From a virus: a DNA stretch of 55,573 nt. The position numbers and the translations under genes are program-made. Location of the stretch: IMG/VR virus record IMGVR_UViG_3300018083_000009, positions 1 to 55,573 of that record, one strand, 5' to 3'. The notes under the pieces were generated by a model that was given only the letters and a program-made list of their open reading frames with translations, searched no databases and was not told the DNA's origin. How positions within the stretch are numbered: position 1 is the stretch's first letter; each line of letters starts with the position of its first letter. Positions 31,649 through 40,756 of the stretch are shown here, one piece after another.

Positions 31649-32089
31649 ATGATAGCGATATCGGAACAAGAACTTGGCAACAGACTTAATCACGTAAGTT
31701 TATATCCGTTATTGGTTCCGAACAATCATTCACAAGCGGGGTGGCCAGATCGTTTCATACAATTGCCTGGAAGTAAAATCATCGCATGTGAATTGAAAGT
31801 CGTTTCACTAGTAAAGGATCATTGGTTTAATCTAACGGAGTTAAGGCAAACACAAGCAGCATGGCTTGCACAATGGCAACGAAGAGGGGGAATGTGTTTC
31901 GTTTTGGTTGGTCTTAATAGCGGAACTAATTTTGTTGGATATGCTACAGTAATACAAACGAAATGGAATGATTGGCTACAAGCTAATTGCAATAAATACA
32001 ATCTTAATACTAGTTTGGTTCATTGGGATATTGATGCGGTTATAGAATGGATTGATTATACTTTCGTAAAGGAGTCAACCGATGCCTGA
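31649..32089 (+). CDS. PD-(D/E)xK nuclease-like protein
   Basis: A 146-residue protein. GWPDRF (about residues 31-36) followed by ACELKVV (47-53) forms the D...ExK active-site pattern of restriction-like and VRR-NUC-type nucleases. LRQTQAAWLAQWQRRGGMCFVLVG is the typical following helix and strand. The start is uncertain: ATG 31649 has GGAG eleven bases upstream; 31625 or a TTG at 31586 are alternatives. Its position before terminase suggests a Holliday-junction or packaging-associated nuclease. Confidence 0.7.
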   Translation: MIAISEQELGNRLNHVSLYPLLVPNNHSQAGWPDRFIQLPGSKIIACELKVVSLVKDHWFNLTELRQTQAAWLAQWQRRGGMCFVLVGLNSGTNFVGYATVIQTKWNDWLQANCNKYNLNTSLVHWDIDAVIEWIDYTFVKESTDA

Positions 32090-32393
32090 TGGTTTTGAAC
32101 CGCAAAGAGAACTAGAAAGAATTATTACGGCACGTGATCTTATTATGGAGTGCCGGCGTAATCCACTAGAAATAATTTCTTTCGTTCGTGAAATATATCG
32201 TAACCCTGAGAACCACCCTGATACCAGACTCCGCGCAATGAAAATGGAACTTGATCGTGGCTACGGTGAAACAATCAAACAAGTGAATCTAAACATGGAT
32301 GATCGTATGCCAGGAGTACAACGAGTCATCACGCTGCCATCAAACGGTCGCGACTCCATGGTCGAAGGACCGGTCATCGATGCCGATGTGTGA
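32082..32393 (+). CDS. Putative terminase small subunit
   Basis: A 103-residue, mainly helical protein (REIYRNPENHPDTRLRAMKMELDRGYGE) with an eight-base overlap with the nuclease gene. Size, helical content and place just ahead of the large terminase suit a small subunit that recognises the packaging site. The family match is not certain from reading alone. Confidence 0.5.
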   Translation: MPDGFEPQRELERIITARDLIMECRRNPLEIISFVREIYRNPENHPDTRLRAMKMELDRGYGETIKQVNLNMDDRMPGVQRVITLPSNGRDSMVEGPVIDADV

Positions 32394-32416
32394 TTATTTC
32401 GAAGCCGTACGAAAAG

Positions 32417-32449
32417 TTAAATTTAATTTTCTGTCCGCTGTCGCAATGA
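32417..32449 (+). promoter_or_regulatory. Repeated TTAAATTTAA box ahead of the late operon
   Basis: TTAAATTTAA (32417-32426), then GTCCG and TCGCAA at the same distances as in the block beginning at 15595. The two blocks agree at 26 of 33 positions. It lies 88 bases before the terminase start and could be a phage promoter or operator. Confidence 0.5.
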
Positions 32450-32504
32450 AAGGGGTCTGAAAATCCTCGATTCTGCCTACACTGTTGGGGTCGATCAAAT
32501 TGCC

Positions 32505-33860
32505 ATGGGACCGCAACCCGGACCTCAGGTGCAATTTCTTTCGACTAATGCGGATATCGCGATATATGGTGGTGCTGCTGGTGGTGGGAAAACATACGGA
32601 CTCCTTTTAGAAGCGGCGCGACATATCGATAATCCTAATTACGGTGCCGTGATATTTCGTAGGGAAGCCGTGCAAATAACCAGCGAAGGTGGTTTGCTCG
32701 ACACATCATATTCATTGTATAACGAAATTGATGGCCGACTTAAAATGTCACCGCACTACCAATGGAGATTCGAGAGTGGTGCAACCATTACATTCTCGCA
32801 TCTACATAACAAAGATGACGTTAACGATTGGCAAGGGAGTCAAATACCGTTAATTGGTTATGATGAATTAACGCATTTCACCGAATGGCAGTTCTGGTAT
32901 ATGCTGAGTCGTAATCGTTCCATGTGCGGAGTTAAACCATACATACGCGCAACATGCAATCCCGACGCTGATAGTTGGGTCGCTTCATTAGTGGAATGGT
33001 ATATAAACCCAGATACCGGTTATCCGATACCAGAACGAAGTGGTATCGTCCGTTACTTCATTCGTGTCGATAACAGATTGCATTGGAGCAGTTCCCGCCA
33101 GGAGCTAATGCAAGATTTTCCTGGCATGAGTCCTAAGTCATTTACATTCATTCCGGCAACGTTAGAAGATAACGTTGCACTAAATCAACAAGACCCAGAC
33201 TACCGGTCAAACCTGCTAGCACTTAATCGTGTTGAACGCGAAAGGTTGTTGCATGGTAACTGGAAAGTTAAACCGGAATCAGGCTCTTACTTTCCTTCCA
33301 TTAATATAACGATTATACCAGCTGTTCCCACTGATGTTAAATCATGGGTTCGTCGTTGGGATTTAGCAGCAACTGAACCAAATGAAACGAATCCAAGTCC
33401 TTCTGCTACCGCATCAGTGTTGATGGGTAAACGCAATGATGGTCGGATAGTAATTGCCGATGCAATCAATATCAGAAAGAACGCTAATGTAGTCCGTGAA
33501 ACGATCAAAGCCGTTGCGACTCAGGATCGAGCAAACTATTCTAGAGTCAAAACGATTATACCGCAAGACCCTGGCCAAGCAGGTAAGGACCAATCGTCAT
33601 CTTTGATACGACACCTTAATGGTTACAATATCAAATCGATAAGGGAGACCGGACCAAAGAAAACAAGAGCGGAACCATTGTCGGCGCAATGGCAAGCGGG
33701 AAACGTTGAGATTGTGGAAGGACCATGGAATCGTCAATACTTACTCGAAATGAGTGCATTCCCTAGCACTGACCACGATGATTACGTAGATGCATCAAGT
33801 GGTGCATACTTAGAATGTATCAGCAACGATTATAATAAGTGGTTGGCATTAGCATCATGA
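32505..33860 (+). CDS. Terminase large subunit
   Basis: A 451-residue packaging motor. Walker A GGAAGGGKT at about 21-29 and Walker B LIGYDE near 115 make the ATPase. The nuclease domain shows RWDLAA near 283, PQDPGQAGK near 353 and DHDDYVDA near 422, the RNase H-like acidic residues. It cuts concatemeric DNA and pumps it into proheads through the portal. The frame is open upstream of this ATG without a strong Shine-Dalgarno, so the true start may be slightly earlier. Confidence 0.9.
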   Translation: MGPQPGPQVQFLSTNADIAIYGGAAGGGKTYGLLLEAARHIDNPNYGAVIFRREAVQITSEGGLLDTSYSLYNEIDGRLKMSPHYQWRFESGATITFSHLHNKDDVNDWQGSQIPLIGYDELTHFTEWQFWYMLSRNRSMCGVKPYIRATCNPDADSWVASLVEWYINPDTGYPIPERSGIVRYFIRVDNRLHWSSSRQELMQDFPGMSPKSFTFIPATLEDNVALNQQDPDYRSNLLALNRVERERLLHGNWKVKPESGSYFPSINITIIPAVPTDVKSWVRRWDLAATEPNETNPSPSATASVLMGKRNDGRIVIADAINIRKNANVVRETIKAVATQDRANYSRVKTIIPQDPGQAGKDQSSSLIRHLNGYNIKSIRETGPKKTRAEPLSAQWQAGNVEIVEGPWNRQYLLEMSAFPSTDHDDYVDASSGAYLECISNDYNKWLALAS

Positions 33861-35260
33861 ACGCAATCAATTCAATCAAGCAACGATTCGACGGCTTCTT
33901 GAATGTGCTTCAAGGACTAGGGTCAACACCCATTCCGAATCGGCATCGATTGAGTGGGTTGTATTCTGGTTTAGATCTTTGCGAATTGTATATGAATAAC
34001 GGACTTGCTCAAAAGATCATTGACAGACCATCAGATGATGCGACTCAGAAAGGAGTCGAAATAGATGGCGATGAAGAACGCTTAATGATGGATGAATACG
34101 ATAGACTTCAAGTGTTAGCTAAAGTTGCGAATGCGTTACGTTGGTCGCGCCTTATGGGTGGTTCGGTTATCTTGCTTATTGCAAAGGATGGTAAAGACCT
34201 TAATGAACCGCTTGATCTTAACAACTTAGATACGATTGAGGAACTAAGAGTTTACGACGTATCAACGATAAGACCTACTGACAAATACTATGAAAATGTA
34301 AACGATCCGACTACGTATGGAAAGATGGAATATTACGAGCTGTTACCGCCAGGAGTGGCGTCGGTAGAAGTTCATGAATCTCGACTTATCTTAATGGGTG
34401 GCGAACCGATTCCAACTCGTTATATGTTTGCACAAACAAGCATTGCTCGACTGCCATGGGTAGGTCGTTCTGTTTTAGAATCGTGCTCACAAGATATCAT
34501 CCGTTATCAACAAGGACTAGAATGGTCACTTAAGTTGCTAGAGCGTAAGCAACAAGCCGTTTACAATATGGACGGACTTGGTGAAATGTTCGCAGCCGGT
34601 GACGATGGGATAGTGCAACGAAGAATCAACTTAGTAGATACGGTGCGCGGCAATTTAAATACGGTGGTTGTAGATAAGAACGATACGTATGCAATACAAA
34701 GTGCTAGCATGGACGGAATCGATACGACAATCAAAGCATATCAAGTTGCGCTTTCTGCAAGCAGCAATATGCCACTTATGATTCTGTTTGGTGAACAAGC
34801 AAGCGGACTTGCTAATACTGGTGCAGGTAATCTAGAATCTTATTACGGTATGGTATCGCATATTCAGAACGTTATTGCTAGACCAGTATTAGAGAAGCTT
34901 ACATCTATTCTCTGGGTGCAACGAAGCCTATCAGGTAAGATACCAGATAAATGGAAGATCGAGTTTAATCCGTTATGGATTGCTACTGATCTTGAAATTG
35001 CACAAACGAAACAAGCGGAGACCGCAGCTAATTCTACAGAAGCAACAATGCTTGTTTCGCTTATGGAAAGTTCAATCCTGAGTCCGGAAGAGGTTCGACA
35101 AATCATTGTTGATCGTTACAATGATTACGACTTTACACCTGATCTACCGGAACAGTTTGAAAACGTTTCATATGCGAACGATGTTGATCCGGCCTTAATG
35201 GATGCTCCGACTGATCCTGATACGCCAGGAGTAAAGAGAAAGCTTGTTGAAACGAAATGA
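33857..35260 (+). CDS. Portal protein (DUF1073-like)
   Basis: A 467-residue protein beginning at the ATGA overlap with terminase. LYSGLDLCELYMNNGLAQKIIDRPSDDATQKGVEI at the N-terminus and the MPLMILFGEQASGLANTGAGNLESYYGMV segment near 310 are typical of DUF1073 portal proteins. Twelve copies would form the DNA channel at the unique head vertex. The C-terminal 40 residues are Asp/Pro-rich and probably flexible. Confidence 0.88.
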   Translation: MNAINSIKQRFDGFLNVLQGLGSTPIPNRHRLSGLYSGLDLCELYMNNGLAQKIIDRPSDDATQKGVEIDGDEERLMMDEYDRLQVLAKVANALRWSRLMGGSVILLIAKDGKDLNEPLDLNNLDTIEELRVYDVSTIRPTDKYYENVNDPTTYGKMEYYELLPPGVASVEVHESRLILMGGEPIPTRYMFAQTSIARLPWVGRSVLESCSQDIIRYQQGLEWSLKLLERKQQAVYNMDGLGEMFAAGDDGIVQRRINLVDTVRGNLNTVVVDKNDTYAIQSASMDGIDTTIKAYQVALSASSNMPLMILFGEQASGLANTGAGNLESYYGMVSHIQNVIARPVLEKLTSILWVQRSLSGKIPDKWKIEFNPLWIATDLEIAQTKQAETAANSTEATMLVSLMESSILSPEEVRQIIVDRYNDYDFTPDLPEQFENVSYANDVDPALMDAPTDPDTPGVKRKLVETK

Positions 35261-36117
35261 AACATAAACGCAAACCAATTAAGCCGATGAAATATCCGCA
35301 GACTCATGATGCGTCTTATCGTAGGACTTTACTGCGACTTAGCAATGAATTGAAATTGTCTTTGAAACGTAACTTAGCACCGATAGTTCCTGATATGGTT
35401 GCGGAAGTAACTAGTCATCTAGATCACCCAGAAGGAAAGATGATTCGTTACGATGCATGGCAAGATGATTTGCGGAGAGAGTTCGCTAAGATCGCAAGAG
35501 AAATGGTTACACCAACGACCAAAGCGATTCGTGATATGCTAATTCTGGGTCCGAAAATAAATAACTTCAACAAAGAAGAATGGACTAAATTAGTTCGTTC
35601 TCAATACGGAGTGAATCCTACCAGCGAAGATCCAAAACGTTTTGATCATCTAATGAAAGTATGGGCTGAAAACAACGCTCGACTTATCAAAGATATTCCG
35701 CATAAGACAATGGATCAAATCAAAAACACAACGATTGAAACATTGCAGTCAGGCCGTAACGTAGAAGACATGACCGATAGAATTTATGATATCATGTCAG
35801 AACGAACAGACGTTACAGATTCGCGTGCGAGGCTGATTGCAAGAGATCAAGTCTCGAAACTAAATGGTGCATTTACGCAACAAAGACAACGTGACATTGG
35901 AGTCGAAAGTTACATCTGGCGAACGGTTGGTGATGAACGAGTTCGTGACACTCACGAATCAGTTGATGGTGAAACGTTTACTTGGGATAAGCCACCAAGT
36001 GAAACGGATGATAACCATCCCGGTGAAGACTATCAATGTCGTTGTTGGGCCGAACCAATATTGCCGGAAGAAGTTGCTTTTAATGCTTCATTGCTAGATG
36101 AAATGGAAGATGCATAA
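35257..36117 (+). CDS. Phage Mu F-like / SPP1 gp7-like head morphogenesis protein
   Basis: A 286-residue protein overlapping the portal by four bases. The C-terminal domain has RDQVSKLNGAFTQQRQRDIG, then WRTVGDERVRDTHESVDG (about 220-237) and HPGEDYQCRCWAEPI (about 250), the signature of Mu F/gp7 minor head proteins. These bind the portal and a few copies enter the head with DNA. Confidence 0.88.
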   Translation: MKHKRKPIKPMKYPQTHDASYRRTLLRLSNELKLSLKRNLAPIVPDMVAEVTSHLDHPEGKMIRYDAWQDDLRREFAKIAREMVTPTTKAIRDMLILGPKINNFNKEEWTKLVRSQYGVNPTSEDPKRFDHLMKVWAENNARLIKDIPHKTMDQIKNTTIETLQSGRNVEDMTDRIYDIMSERTDVTDSRARLIARDQVSKLNGAFTQQRQRDIGVESYIWRTVGDERVRDTHESVDGETFTWDKPPSETDDNHPGEDYQCRCWAEPILPEEVAFNASLLDEMEDA

Positions 36118-37190
36118 TGGTAACGAGATATGATATCATCGAGCTGAAAGCGGAAAAGACCGCTGATGGTTGGATTAGAGATAAACCGATCGTTACAAGA
36201 TCGGGTATATTTACATATCGTGATGCTAAAGGCAAAACGGTTAAAGAGTTTCGACCAGAGAACGAAGTGTTTTCTGATGATAGCATGTCTAGTTTGCGCG
36301 GCATACCTATAACAATGGGTCATAAAGGAATCGTTAAATCAGATTCTGATTTTGATATCATTGGCTCGATAGTTTCACAAGGTGAACGACAAGACGATAA
36401 TGTTCTTGCCGAATTAGTTATTCACAAGACTTCTAAGATCGGTAACAAGCGGGAGTTATCTTGTGGTTACACTTGCGATATAGATGACACTCCGGGAGAA
36501 TGGAAAGGGGAGCGGTATGACAGCATTCAAAAGAATGTAAAATATAACCACATTGCGATTGTCGATAAAGGTCGTGCCGGTAACGCAAGGTTACGACTTG
36601 ACCACGATGATTCCGCAAGCTTTCCTTTTGATTCTATAGAGGACAACACAATGCCAGACCCTACCGTTAAACTCGTTACGATCCGACTCGACGAACTTGA
36701 ATATCAAGCTTCGCCCGAAGTTTGTATTGCTTACAAAAAGGCAATGAATGATATTGTCGACTTGAAAAAACGGTTTGACGCTCTCGAAGCAGAACGTGAT
36801 AGTTTCAAAACGAAAGTATCAGAAGCTGATGCTAAAATCGCTGCGGTCAAATCTACCGCCAGGAGCGAAATTAAAGCACGGCTTGATCTTGAGTCCGTTG
36901 CTGGAACGAACAAAGTTAAGTTCGATGAGGAAACGACAGATCGTGCCATCAAGGAAGCGGTCCTTACGAAACTAAATCCATCGATTAAGTTCGATGGTAA
37001 ATCGGATGATTATGTGGACTCCGCTTTCGATATCGCAATGTCATATGAGTCTGATAAGAACAAGAAAGTTTCTCATCAGAAACATAGCGTTGATAAGCGA
37101 AATGATTCGGAAACGGATTATCGACCGGCTGCTATTTCCGGACGTGAAACAATGCTCCGTAGAATGCGCGGCGAAAAGGTCGATGCATAA
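36117..37190 (+). CDS. DUF2213-like prohead protease/scaffold protein
   Basis: A 357-residue protein. Residues 1-165 match the DUF2213 pattern (GIFTYRDAKGKTVKEFRP, LRGIPITMGHKG, YNHIAIVDKGRAGNARL), which is related to head maturation proteases. Residues 175-270 form a coiled coil (KKRFDALEAERDSFKTKVSEADAKIAAVK), a likely scaffold. It probably builds and then processes the prohead before being removed. Confidence 0.82.
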   Translation: MVTRYDIIELKAEKTADGWIRDKPIVTRSGIFTYRDAKGKTVKEFRPENEVFSDDSMSSLRGIPITMGHKGIVKSDSDFDIIGSIVSQGERQDDNVLAELVIHKTSKIGNKRELSCGYTCDIDDTPGEWKGERYDSIQKNVKYNHIAIVDKGRAGNARLRLDHDDSASFPFDSIEDNTMPDPTVKLVTIRLDELEYQASPEVCIAYKKAMNDIVDLKKRFDALEAERDSFKTKVSEADAKIAAVKSTARSEIKARLDLESVAGTNKVKFDEETTDRAIKEAVLTKLNPSIKFDGKSDDYVDSAFDIAMSYESDKNKKVSHQKHSVDKRNDSETDYRPAAISGRETMLRRMRGEKVDA

Positions 37191-37211
37191 TCCAAACGAT
37201 AGGAGTTTGAA

Positions 37212-37760
37212 ATGAGTGGTCGCGTAACACTAATGGAAGGCGACGCGGGGACTCCTCGCGATGTCGTAATTAATCCACTTGCCGCACCTGCTAATCCTTA
37301 TGGTCTTTACCTTCAACCGGCGTTTGCTGGAATGAAGGGTGACTCAATGGATGATAACGTTGATACCTTCGCAGCAAATGCGGTAATTGGTTTCGGACTC
37401 GTAGTTAGTCGAACCGTTGCCGCAGCGAAAACAATTGTTGCTGGTGGAGCAATTCCTGTTGGCGTTTCATTGCATGATCATATCATCGGATCACGCAATA
37501 GTTATATTCAATACGATGCTGTTTCGGTTATGAACCGTGGTAAAGTATGGTGCCAAGTCGGAACGGATACCGCCAATATTGTTGATGGCGCTTATGTTGC
37601 TTACGAAACTGCAACAGGTAAAGTGGTGTTTACTCCTACAGGAAACACCGTATTGCCGAAAGCAATTTTCCGCAGTGTGCCAATTGCGGTTTATGATATC
37701 ACTTACACAACGACAACTAACATTGCGTTGGTTGAACTGCACTATGGACTGTCGGTGTAA
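37212..37760 (+). CDS. Probable head decoration/cement protein
   Basis: A 182-residue beta-rich protein directly before the major capsid gene. The sequence FAANAVIGFGLVVSRTVA, IPVGVSLHDHI, VMNRGKVWCQVG and GAYVAYETATGKVVF has the barrel-like pattern of DUF2190/gp24-type structural cement proteins. It should bind the outside of the capsid. GATAGGAGTTTGAA gives a strong ribosome-binding site. Confidence 0.7.
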   Translation: MSGRVTLMEGDAGTPRDVVINPLAAPANPYGLYLQPAFAGMKGDSMDDNVDTFAANAVIGFGLVVSRTVAAAKTIVAGGAIPVGVSLHDHIIGSRNSYIQYDAVSVMNRGKVWCQVGTDTANIVDGAYVAYETATGKVVFTPTGNTVLPKAIFRSVPIAVYDITYTTTTNIALVELHYGLSV

Positions 37761-37784
37761 CAACTAAACGCAGGAGTAACGATT

Positions 37785-38780
37785 ATGCCGCCTTTTGATA
37801 ATGGACCACAAAATCACGAACGTTACGATGAAGGATGGGCCGCGCATCTAGCTGATGTATCAACACGTTTGTTTCGTGAAGATGCTTTTGGCGATCCTTT
37901 GCATATGGGTATTTGGCTAGCTCGTAATCTCGACTACGTAACGAGTAAAGTTTACGTTCGTTTGCTTCCAGCAATCAATGCTGATCGACTTGTTCCTGAT
38001 GATACAAGCATTCCGGAATGGATTGAGACCGTAACAACGACTCAGTTTGATTCCGTTGGCATGGCAAAAGTAATCGCGAACTATGCTGATGACTTGCCGA
38101 GAGTCGATGTTCGCGGTGCGGAAAAGATGGTGCAGGTTAAGACCATCGGTGATAGTTACGGTTATAACGTAAACGAACTTCGTGCCAGTCGCGCAACAGG
38201 TGTTGGTCTTGACCAACGTAAAGCTGACTCCGCCAGGAGAGCAATCGAACTTAAGGTTGCACAAATCAAACTAACTGGCGATGCTGATTACGGATTGTAT
38301 GGATTGTTCACACATCCAAACATTCCGGAAGTGGTTCTTCCGGTTCTGGGAGACTGGACTGGACTTACTGGCGATCAAATCTATACTAACTTGCTTGCCA
38401 TTGTTGGATCATATCAGACTCAAAACAAAGGAGTCCATGTAGCGAACTTTCTTGAACTCGCACCGAAAGCATATTTCGCTGCGTCAACTAAGTTCATTAC
38501 TGGACCATCACCAACGACCCCGCTTGCATTGTTTAACCAGAACTTTCCGGCTATCACAGTCGAAATGATTTGGGAACTGCAAGGTGCTAGTTCTGCTGGT
38601 AAAGATATCGCATTGTTGTATGAGCGGAATGTTGATAACATTTCGCATCTGTACGTCATGCCGTTTACGCAACTACCTCCGGAAGCGCGCAATCTAGAAA
38701 TTGTCGTTGACTGCATGGCACGTTCTGGTGGCGTTCAAGTCTTCTATCCACTTTCGTTGCTTAAGGCGTTGACAACTTAG
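37785..38780 (+). CDS. Major capsid protein (DUF2184-like)
   Basis: A 331-residue HK97-fold-type capsid protein. FREDAFGDPLHMGIWLARNLDYVTSKVYVRLLP, the TQFDSVGMAKVIANYADDLPRVDV segment and SYGYNVNELRASRATGVGLDQRKADSARRAIE are typical of the DUF2184 family of major capsid proteins. It follows protease/scaffold and cement genes in the expected order. CGCAGGAGTAACGATT precedes ATG. Confidence 0.9.
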   Translation: MPPFDNGPQNHERYDEGWAAHLADVSTRLFREDAFGDPLHMGIWLARNLDYVTSKVYVRLLPAINADRLVPDDTSIPEWIETVTTTQFDSVGMAKVIANYADDLPRVDVRGAEKMVQVKTIGDSYGYNVNELRASRATGVGLDQRKADSARRAIELKVAQIKLTGDADYGLYGLFTHPNIPEVVLPVLGDWTGLTGDQIYTNLLAIVGSYQTQNKGVHVANFLELAPKAYFAASTKFITGPSPTTPLALFNQNFPAITVEMIWELQGASSAGKDIALLYERNVDNISHLYVMPFTQLPPEARNLEIVVDCMARSGGVQVFYPLSLLKALTT

Positions 38781-38790
38781 GAGGCAAACA

Positions 38791-39015
38791 ATGACACTAA
38801 TCGTTAACAAAACAGCACGAGCTATCATCATTGGTGGCGTAGGTCTGACTCCTAACGTTCCAACTGAAATTGATCCATCTTTACTTGATAACGATAGAGT
38901 AAAGGAATTGATGGAGTCTGGTGAACTTGCAGAATCAGATGGATCGACTCCGCAACCTTCTGATCCGGCAACGACAACCCAACCAGAAGTTAAAGAAACC
39001 ACACCGAAACCCTGA
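38791..39015 (+). CDS. Small protein after the capsid gene
   Basis: A 74-residue protein. The first 50 residues are a compact strand/helix unit (LIVNKTARAIIIGGVGLTPNVPTEID, DRVKELMESGEL). The last 25 are a Pro/Thr/Ser-rich tail, as in head-associated accessory proteins. GGAGGCAAACA precedes ATG. Family uncertain. Confidence 0.65.
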   Translation: MTLIVNKTARAIIIGGVGLTPNVPTEIDPSLLDNDRVKELMESGELAESDGSTPQPSDPATTTQPEVKETTPKP

Positions 39016-39035
39016 TTAAGTATGGAGTAACAACG

Positions 39036-39479
39036 ATGCCGTTTGGTTTCTTTGTAGAAGTTGATCGTGGTCACCCTGGCAATGAATTGCCAGGTAGCGG
39101 TCATATTGATAATTCGTTGCCTCCTGGCGTGCCACCGCTAGGTAGCACTTTGCCAATTCCACCACCTGGGATTTGGCCACCACCTTCGTTTGGACATCCG
39201 ATCGTTCCGATTGGTCCTGACAATACTTTGCCAGTTCAGCCCGGAACAATCTGGCCACCTCCTGGTGCACCGAATCGACCAGGGAATGAATTGCCCGGTC
39301 AGCCTAGCACGCCAGATAATTCGTTGCCTTCTAGTAAATTCTGGGTCGTTGCTGGAATCCCTGGTGTTGGTTGGCGTTATGTTTGTGTCGATCCTTCACT
39401 GACTGTTGGTAACGCATTGCCAACAACACCGGCAAGACCAGGACAAGCATTGCCACCGACTGCCGCACCCAAAACGTAA
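39036..39479 (+). CDS. Proline-rich protein with NxLP repeats
   Basis: A 147-residue protein made largely of PG-x-x-LP and DNxLP motifs: GNELPG, DNSLPP, DNTLP, GNELPG, DNSLPS, GNALP and GQALPP. Pro and Gly dominate, so most of it should be extended. Near residue 105 lies one ordered-looking unit (KFWVVAGIPGVGWRYVCVDPSL). It lies between a capsid-associated gene and the PEP-CTERM gene, suggesting a head appendage or surface protein. Function unknown. Confidence 0.65.
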   Translation: MPFGFFVEVDRGHPGNELPGSGHIDNSLPPGVPPLGSTLPIPPPGIWPPPSFGHPIVPIGPDNTLPVQPGTIWPPPGAPNRPGNELPGQPSTPDNSLPSSKFWVVAGIPGVGWRYVCVDPSLTVGNALPTTPARPGQALPPTAAPKT

Positions 39480-39489
39480 GGGAAACGAA

Positions 39490-40230
39490 ATGCTTAAATA
39501 CGCACTGGCAACGGTGTCACTCCTGGCGCTCTATGCGCCAGGAGCAAATGCGGATATCATTTCGACTTTGGGATATACCGCTAATGCAAACACTTCCGCA
39601 CTTAGTTTGATTGCAGTTCCACCACCAGGAAATCAACCACTCAACACACCTTGTTTGATTTGCGGAACGAGTCAACCGCAACAACCGGCAAACTTTGGTT
39701 ACAATAATTACCAGCAGTCTGGTAATCAAACGTTGTTTAGTGATTTCTCTACTGCTGCGACTGGCAATCAAAGTCTTGGAACGGATGTGGAAGGAACGCC
39801 ATATCTCGTTTCGTTTCTGCGAGCATTCTTGCTTAGTCAACTTGACTTGAATGGTCGTCTCGATGTCGGTATTGATGTTAATACCGGAACGGGTCAAGGA
39901 CCGGAAGTGTTGCAACGTTTTGTTGTAGTTGATGTCGTAAACAAAACGATACTCGCAGACTACAATCCGGTTGGTGGAACACCGTTGCCAACAGCTAACA
40001 ATGGCACTGGTTTTCCTGACTACATATTGAGTGGATTTAATATCGACCGTAACGATCTTTCACCAAACTCACAAATCGAGTTTTATGCAAGATGGTCGAA
40101 TGCTAGTGACGGTGCTGAATCGTTCTTTCTAGTTCCGGTTCCGGGACAACAGGATGTGCCAGAACCAATGAGTCTTGCACTTATGGGTATGGGTCTTCTC
40201 GGACTTGGAATGATTCGTCGTAAGGCATAA
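39490..40230 (+). CDS. PEP-CTERM domain protein with signal peptide
   Basis: A 246-residue protein. Residues 1-21 (MLKYALATVSLLALYAPGANA) are a signal peptide. The mature part is beta-rich, with one short Cys pair (CLICG). It ends VPEPMSLALMGMGLLGLGMIRRKA (from residue 223): a VPEP motif, a Gly-rich membrane helix and a basic cluster, the PEP-CTERM sorting signal recognised by exosortase in Gram-negative hosts. The gene is inside the head operon with AAGGGAAACGAA as ribosome-binding site, so it should be made late. An octamer inverted repeat (39520-39544) lies in the signal-peptide codons. Confidence 0.85.
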   Translation: MLKYALATVSLLALYAPGANADIISTLGYTANANTSALSLIAVPPPGNQPLNTPCLICGTSQPQQPANFGYNNYQQSGNQTLFSDFSTAATGNQSLGTDVEGTPYLVSFLRAFLLSQLDLNGRLDVGIDVNTGTGQGPEVLQRFVVVDVVNKTILADYNPVGGTPLPTANNGTGFPDYILSGFNIDRNDLSPNSQIEFYARWSNASDGAESFFLVPVPGQQDVPEPMSLALMGMGLLGLGMIRRKA

Positions 40231-40237
40231 CATTACG

Positions 40238-40756
40238 ATGGTCGAAGCAATAAACTTACCTGCACCTGTAGGATTGCCACCACACTATGATCAAGTGGTT
40301 GCAATCCTACAACTATTCTTTCCACAGTTCTTTGACCCTGACTCTCCACAGTTTGTTCCACCTGATACAATGAATCTACTCATTGCGATTGCGGAAGAAG
40401 CTAGACCGTGGTGTCTATCGGAAGATCGTCAGAATTTTGCACAAGCTATGTATACAGCTTATTTAGTTGGAGTGCGAAACGATACAAGTTCCGGTGAGTC
40501 ATCCATTCCGGTATCAGGGCCAATTACCTCTGAGAAAGAAGGTGATATTCAAGTTACATATGCATCTAGTTCAAGTGGTTCCACTAAGGTATCGGATCGA
40601 CCATCATCCGATCCATGGGATGCGTGGAACAGACTCTATACTCGTTGCAGTCGAGGAGCGATCTTGACTCGCTATGGTGATCCAATGAAAAGCGCAAACG
40701 ACTTGACAACGATTCTTTACATTCGCGCGTATAACGTTTGGTATCCGATATGGTAA
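40238..40756 (+). CDS. Head-tail connector (DUF4054-like)
   Basis: A 172-residue protein. FDPDSPQFVPPDTMNLLIAIAEEARPW, QAMYTAYLVGVRN and GDIQVTYASSSSGSTKVSDRPSSDPWDAWNRLYTRCSRG match the pattern of DUF4054 connector proteins, which sit below the portal. It overlaps the next gene by seven bases. Confidence 0.78.
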   Translation: MVEAINLPAPVGLPPHYDQVVAILQLFFPQFFDPDSPQFVPPDTMNLLIAIAEEARPWCLSEDRQNFAQAMYTAYLVGVRNDTSSGESSIPVSGPITSEKEGDIQVTYASSSSGSTKVSDRPSSDPWDAWNRLYTRCSRGAILTRYGDPMKSANDLTTILYIRAYNVWYPIW

